Source: Candidatus Thorarchaeota archaeon
Lineage (GTDB): Archaea; Asgardarchaeota; Thorarchaeia; Thorarchaeales; Thorarchaeaceae
Assembly (NCBI GenBank): GCA_016840385.1
Contig: JAEOSL010000076.1
Span: 1 to 16,870 of the forward strand
Direction of reading: 5' to 3'
DNA: 16,870 nt
Of this stretch, positions 13,061 through 16,870 are shown piece by piece (positions within the stretch are counted from its first letter, which is position 1; the number at the start of each line of letters is the position of its first letter). The notes under the pieces were generated by a model that saw only the letters and a program-made list of their open reading frames with translations, had not been told where the DNA came from and searched no databases. The translations under genes and the position numbers were made by a program.

Positions 13061-13840
13061 ATGAGCAAGACGGACTGGAGAAACACTGTATTTGTTATCA
13101 GTGTGGGTATGCTGATTCTCTTAGCCAGTCTAATTTTGACAGTAACCGGAAATGACGACTTACTTTTCGGTGCAATGTCTATCGTAGCACCTTTAGTTGC
13201 ACTGTTTCTAGGAGTAGTGGGTCTAAGATTCTATAGTAGAGATTCAGGTACCAAAGATGATAGGTTTAACACGCTCAACTATTGGTTTGCCATTGGCTTG
13301 ATAATGCTAAGCTTTGCGGAGATTGCAGGAACCCTAGTTGGTTTATCGATAGGTCCTCAGCAGATGACTTTGATTATTGCTCTGGCTCAAATACCGGGTT
13401 TGCTTCTATGGGGCATCGGAATTTTTCAATATCTTAGTTCATTGAATGCGGCTCTAGGGTATGTTGAACCGCAAAAGTTGTGGATAGGTCTCTTCCTTGC
13501 AACTACACTCTCAACAATCAGTCTTGTCGTTATCGTGGTTACTCAACTACCTACTGTTGGTTTCATCGAGAGCATTGTCCTTTCACCAATGGTCATTGGA
13601 CTTGCTATGTATGTTATCATCTCAACTGCACTGGTTGTAATATTCAGAAACGGTGCCCTAGCAAAACCACTATTCCTTATACTGGGAGCTCTTCTGCTCT
13701 ATCTTGTACGATGTTCATTCTGGTTGCTTTCAGATGTAGGATTCGCCGCACCTACAGATGGAGTGATTGCAGCTGAATCTTTCATTCTATGTGGTGCAGC
13801 TCTCCTTATGGCGAGAAGACTGGGAAATATAGACACCTGA
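13061..13840 (+). CDS. Polytopic membrane protein of unknown function
   Basis: This gene is not recognised. The 259-residue product is almost entirely membrane-embedded, with about eight hydrophobic segments near residues 9-29, 35-58, 70-93, 103-125, 139-162, 168-194, 201-224 and 231-251, joined by short loops. The longest polar loop (~60-69, RDSGTKDDRF) follows helix 2. No transporter signature, catalytic residue cluster or metal motif is visible, and the few cysteines and histidines do not pair up. AGGAG ten bases upstream supports the start. Its stop lies 19 bases from the stop of the convergent ABC gene. The position next to an ABC exporter gives no strand-consistent link, so I do not assign it to that system. 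Confidence 0.75.
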   Translation: MSKTDWRNTVFVISVGMLILLASLILTVTGNDDLLFGAMSIVAPLVALFLGVVGLRFYSRDSGTKDDRFNTLNYWFAIGLIMLSFAEIAGTLVGLSIGPQQMTLIIALAQIPGLLLWGIGIFQYLSSLNAALGYVEPQKLWIGLFLATTLSTISLVVIVVTQLPTVGFIESIVLSPMVIGLAMYVIISTALVVIFRNGALAKPLFLILGALLLYLVRCSFWLLSDVGFAAPTDGVIAAESFILCGAALLMARRLGNIDT

Positions 13841-13859
13841 TGGTGCCTATTTTCCAAGA

Positions 13860-16121
13860 TTATTCAAGCTCTCTTTCACTCATTCTCTTGAAATGATCAT
13901 GCATATGTGCTGGAACTGAGTCAGGGTCTTTCTTCCACTGCTCAAGCAACTTCTTCATCATTTCAGGAGATGGTCGTCCAGATCCAATCGGTCCACCGTG
14001 ACCAACTGTTTCTTCGGAGCGAACTGTTTCGTCTTTACTGAGTTCACCATCTTTTTCTTCATTTTCTACCATTTTCTTAATCATCTCTCTCATTGGTTCA
14101 GGAATAGAGTCAGGGTCAGACTTGTATCTTTCCTTTATCTTTTCCATCATTTCTGGAGTGGGTTTCATTCCGCCCATTCCTCCGCCCATGCCACCACCCA
14201 TTCCACCATGCATTCCACCACCCATTCCTCCCATTCCCATCATCATTCCAGATGGTTCGGGTTTCTCGCCACCATGTTTCTCAACCTGTGACTTGGCAAC
14301 TTCAGCAACTTCCTCAGAGATTTCTTCGATTCCCTGATGTGAGTAGTAGGTTTCATAGAGTGACTTGAATTGACCACCTTGAGCGAGGAGCTCTTCATGA
14401 GTTCCTTCTTCAATCAATTCTCCATGATCAAACATCATAATCTTGGAGGCGTTTGCGATGGTTGTCAATCGATGTGCAATCACAATTGTAGTCCTGTCGG
14501 AGAACAAGCGTTCTTGTGCATCTTGAACAAGAGACTCGCTATACGCATCCAACCGGCTTGTTGCTTCATCCAAGATGAGTATCTTTGGATCAGCAAGCAT
14601 GGTTCGTGCAATCGTAATCATCTGTCGTTGTCCAGCACTTAGATTCTTACCACCTTCGATAATACGGGTTTCATAACCATCAGCAAGGACTTCTATGAAT
14701 TCGTTAGCACCAATAGTCTTACAGATCTCTCGGATTTCCTCATCGGTTGCAGTAGGTTGTCCATAACGAATGTTCTCAGTAATAGTGTCATCAAACAAGT
14801 AGGGCTCTTGTGGAATTAGACTCATTGAATTGTGTAAAGATTCCTGAGTTACTCCACGGAGATCTTGGTCACCAATTGAAACATTGCCGCCTGTTGGATC
14901 ATAGAATCGATTCACTAAGGAGGCAATAGTAGTTTTTCCAGCTCCAGTGTGACCAACGATAGCTACCATTTGACCGGGTTCAATTGAGAAATCCACGTTC
15001 TTGAGAACTTGTGTGTCCTTGACGTACTCAAAGGAAACATCTCTGAAGTAGATTCCATCACTTTCTTCAGCTAGAGCCACAGATTCTGGAACATCTGCAA
15101 TTGCAGGTTTTGATTCTAACACATCAGATACCCTATCCATTGCTGCAAGGGAAGACTGCACTGATGTGAACATCATAGTCAACATTAACAACGGCCAGAG
15201 GAATTGATTAATCAATGAAATTCCAAGGAAGACCTCACCAATATTCATTGAAGGAAGTGTTCCAACCGCTAGAGAGCCTGCTACAAATAACATAGCAGCA
15301 ACAGAAAACTGTCCTATTGATCTCACCAAAGGCTGCATGGCACTCATAAGTATCATGAATCTGAATCCATGATGGTATGATTTCTGATTGAGGTCCATCA
15401 TTCTCTTGGCTAATTCTTCTTCACGGTTGAATGCTTTCGCAACATGAACTCCGCTCAAATTCTCTGCAATTTGACCTGAAACTTCTCCACTTGCTCTTCT
15501 CGAAGCTAACATAATTCGTTGACCCACAGTTCCAAAGAGCACCGCAATAAATGCAACACCAGGAATGACAATCAATGAAGTTAGAGCAATATAGGGACTG
15601 ATGATGAACAAGAGGATGAATGAAGACACAAGCATCAATACTTGGCTTGAAAAATCAATCAACACTTGTACTCCAGTTCCAAGCTCAACAGTATCAGATG
15701 TTACTCTGGACGTGACATTGCCACTCTGTTGCCCCTTGTGATAGGACAAATCCGCCCGTAATAACTTGGAATAGATATCTTCCTGAATATTCTGTATGAA
15801 ACCAGCCTGAGCACCTGATAGTATCCAAACGTTAGCACTGTACATAAGCCAACTAGTTACTTTCAGAATTAAGTAGAGCAAAGTGAGAGTAATGATTATT
15901 TCTAGAACAGGATTTTCATCCAGTACAGAATTGATACCTATTGATAGAATAATTGGATTAAATATCGAAACGATGGTTGCAAGCAGGGATAATGCTGCAC
16001 CAATTGCTACAATACGTTTGAACTTTCCAAGATAACTTATCATTCTACCAAGTAGTACCCTATTAGGGCGACTTTTCTTTTGCTTCTCACCCATCATACG
16101 TCGAGGACCATGCATTCCCAT
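13860..16121 (-). CDS. ABC exporter half-transporter, catalytically competent subunit, with Met/Gly-rich C-terminal tail
   Basis: This 753-residue protein is a type IV ABC exporter half. A six-helix membrane domain (~30-320) is followed by an ATPase domain (~345-590). The ATPase has Walker A GHTGAGKTT (~387-395), Q-loop PQEPYLFDDT, signature LSAGQ (~494-498, Gly to Ala), Walker B ILILDEATS with the catalytic Glu, and H-loop AHRL. The signature deviates but E and H are intact, so its own nucleotide site works if the partner supplies LSGGQ, which it does. Beyond the normal end lies a ~160-residue tail: a Met/Gly run (625-652) and two related ~38-residue modules (653-690 and 716-753). The N-terminus is also Met/His/Arg-rich. 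The start overlaps the upstream stop as TAATG. The substrate is unknown. Confidence 0.93.
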   Translation of the reverse strand: MGMHGPRRMMGEKQKKSRPNRVLLGRMISYLGKFKRIVAIGAALSLLATIVSIFNPIILSIGINSVLDENPVLEIIITLTLLYLILKVTSWLMYSANVWILSGAQAGFIQNIQEDIYSKLLRADLSYHKGQQSGNVTSRVTSDTVELGTGVQVLIDFSSQVLMLVSSFILLFIISPYIALTSLIVIPGVAFIAVLFGTVGQRIMLASRRASGEVSGQIAENLSGVHVAKAFNREEELAKRMMDLNQKSYHHGFRFMILMSAMQPLVRSIGQFSVAAMLFVAGSLAVGTLPSMNIGEVFLGISLINQFLWPLLMLTMMFTSVQSSLAAMDRVSDVLESKPAIADVPESVALAEESDGIYFRDVSFEYVKDTQVLKNVDFSIEPGQMVAIVGHTGAGKTTIASLVNRFYDPTGGNVSIGDQDLRGVTQESLHNSMSLIPQEPYLFDDTITENIRYGQPTATDEEIREICKTIGANEFIEVLADGYETRIIEGGKNLSAGQRQMITIARTMLADPKILILDEATSRLDAYSESLVQDAQERLFSDRTTIVIAHRLTTIANASKIMMFDHGELIEEGTHEELLAQGGQFKSLYETYYSHQGIEEISEEVAEVAKSQVEKHGGEKPEPSGMMMGMGGMGGGMHGGMGGGMGGGMGGMKPTPEMMEKIKERYKSDPDSIPEPMREMIKKMVENEEKDGELSKDETVRSEETVGHGGPIGSGRPSPEMMKKLLEQWKKDPDSVPAHMHDHFKRMSERELE
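14166..14249 (-). repeat. Met/Gly-rich low-complexity segment in the ABC exporter tail
   Basis: These 28 codons encode only Gly (17), Met (10) and one His, mostly as GGM, GGGM and MGGM steps. On the plus strand it shows as repeated CATTCC / CCACCCATTCC units. Methionine-rich runs can bind soft metals such as Cu(I), but simple flexible-linker repeats look similar. It separates the ATPase domain from the duplicated tail modules. Confidence 0.8.
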
Positions 16122-16870
16122 TATACAGCACCTCCAGAAGTACCAGCAGATGCAAGCAATTTCTGCGCACCGGGTAATCTTTCGAATATTCGTCGATATA
16201 CTTCTGAATCCCGTAAGAGATCATCATGACAACCTGAAGCAATAAGGTGGCCTTTGTCAACAATGATAACCAAGTCAGATTCCATCAATGTACGCAGTCT
16301 TTGTGTGACAGTAATACTTGTTCTATCGACCATTACTTCTTCCAAAGCTTTTCTCATGAGAAATTCAGTTTGAGCATCAACAGCACTTACTGAATCATCT
16401 AGAAGCAATATTTTCGGATCTTGAATAATCGCTCGAGCAATAGCCAATCTTTGTCGTTGGCCACCTGAGAGAGTCATTCCTCTTTCACCAATAATTGCTT
16501 CATACTCATCTTCCATGTCAACAATGAACTCATGGGCTTGAGCACGTTTAGCAGCATTTTCAATTTCTTCTTGAGTAGCTTGACTTCTTCCAAATGCAAT
16601 ATTGTCACGGACACTCATTCTGAATAAGAAAATATCTTGCTCAACAAGTCCTACTACATCACGAACTGATTTGGTAGTGACATCACGCAGGTCTACACCA
16701 CCAACTGTAATTGATCCATCAGTAGGATCGTATAGTCTAAGTAGGAGTTTCAGAATTGTACTCTTTCCACCTCCAGGTCCGCCGATTAATGCGACACGCG
16801 AGCCCCCGGGAATTGTGATGCTGAAATCTTTCAATGCATGGTGGTCATTTTCATTGTCATTTCCACCGTA
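16121..16870 (-). CDS. ABC exporter half-transporter, degenerate-site subunit (5' part outside window)
   Basis: Only the ATPase domain is in the window. The frame stays open to the right edge, so the membrane domain lies outside, and the TTG at 16834 is not a real start. From the edge, Y1 may be the A-loop aromatic. Walker A is GGPGGGKST (30-38), the Q-loop VEQDIFLF, the signature LSGGQRQR (134-141, intact), and Walker B ILLLDDS, with Asp159 where the catalytic Glu is expected. Gln190 replaces the H-loop His (VTQRL). This D/Q combination is the known mark of the non-catalytic half of heterodimeric exporters such as TM287/288. The stop shares one base with the start of the downstream half-transporter, so the two should be made together and pair. 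Confidence 0.93.
   Translation of the reverse strand, partial: YGGNDNENDHHALKDFSITIPGGSRVALIGGPGGGKSTILKLLLRLYDPTDGSITVGGVDLRDVTTKSVRDVVGLVEQDIFLFRMSVRDNIAFGRSQATQEEIENAAKRAQAHEFIVDMEDEYEAIIGERGMTLSGGQRQRLAIARAIIQDPKILLLDDSVSAVDAQTEFLMRKALEEVMVDRTSITVTQRLRTLMESDLVIIVDKGHLIASGCHDDLLRDSEVYRRIFERLPGAQKLLASAGTSGGAV
16129..16135 (-). promoter_or_regulatory. Perfect Shine-Dalgarno at the coupled ABC junction
   Basis: GGAGGTG, a full match to the archaeal 16S anti-SD, lies inside the last codons of the upstream ABC gene, 7 bases before the ATG of the downstream one. Together with the TAATG overlap it points to coupled, stoichiometric translation of the two subunits. Confidence 0.85.

Noticed and set aside
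14160..14250. Short tandem CCACCCATTCC-like units as a CRISPR-like array
   Set aside because: The units are codon repeats of GGM/GGGM within a continuous reading frame, with no spacers.
13998..14337. Plus-strand frames rich in His/Thr/Ser or Pro/Ile
   Set aside because: They mirror the Met/Gly-rich ABC tail on the opposite strand; the low complexity comes from that repeat.
16835..16870. TTG at 16834 as the start of the upstream ABC subunit
   Set aside because: The frame stays open to the window edge with an ATPase-like beginning, and an exporter lacking its membrane domain would be abnormal.

Overview
The window looks archaeal, and most probably from an Asgard-type (Thor/Loki-like) genome; this assignment is inference. 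The archaeal case rests on four things. A tRNA-Ala carries a 30-nt intron at 37/38 that folds into a textbook bulge-helix-bulge. TATA-like boxes precede several genes. Shine-Dalgarno sites are of the GGTG/AGGAG type. There is a ZPR1 homologue. The Asgard leaning comes from a WD40 propeller fused to a PCI-like winged helix and from a longin-like protein with winged-helix segments. Base composition is moderately AT-rich throughout, with no obvious compositional island by eye.

Layout. (1) 3-4766 (+): the 3' part of a giant surface protein, made of many Ig-like beta-sandwich domains, seven membrane helices and an acidic cytoplasmic tail. (2) 4767-5113: the only stretch over 300 bases without a gene; it holds TATA-like elements and a UUCG-capped hairpin. 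(3) 5114-5524 (+): a small basic protein of unknown function whose 3' end overlaps, tail to tail, the WD40/winged-helix gene at 5514-6707 (-). (4) 6811-9219 (-): a membrane-bound proton pyrophosphatase with K+-independent motifs, ending in a strong hairpin/U-tract terminator. (5) 9220-9485: a divergent regulatory region with a 12-bp inverted repeat, then a 35-residue zinc-knuckle microprotein. (6) 9611-10913: a decayed, intronless tRNA-Ala 3' half, an enolase-superfamily gene, and the intact intron-bearing tRNA-Ala. The two tRNA 3' halves are in direct orientation and bracket the enolase-superfamily gene like attachment sites. (7) 10945-11607 (-): ZPR1, divergent from the longin-like gene at 11763-12956 (+). 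(8) 13061-13840 (+): an orphan polytopic membrane protein. (9) 13860-16870 (-): two translationally coupled ABC exporter half-transporters, the first cut by the window edge.

How the parts work together. The ABC pair shows complementary asymmetry: the upstream subunit has D and Q in place of the catalytic Glu and H-loop His, while the downstream subunit has canonical E and H but a degenerate LSAGQ. This is what a heterodimeric exporter with one working ATP site would show. The downstream subunit also carries an unusual C-terminal tail of about 160 residues with a Met/Gly-rich run and a duplicated module. The pyrophosphatase would energise the same membrane. The remaining genes are mostly single transcription units and I see no larger operon. 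No CRISPR array, transposase, integrase or toxin-antitoxin pair was found.
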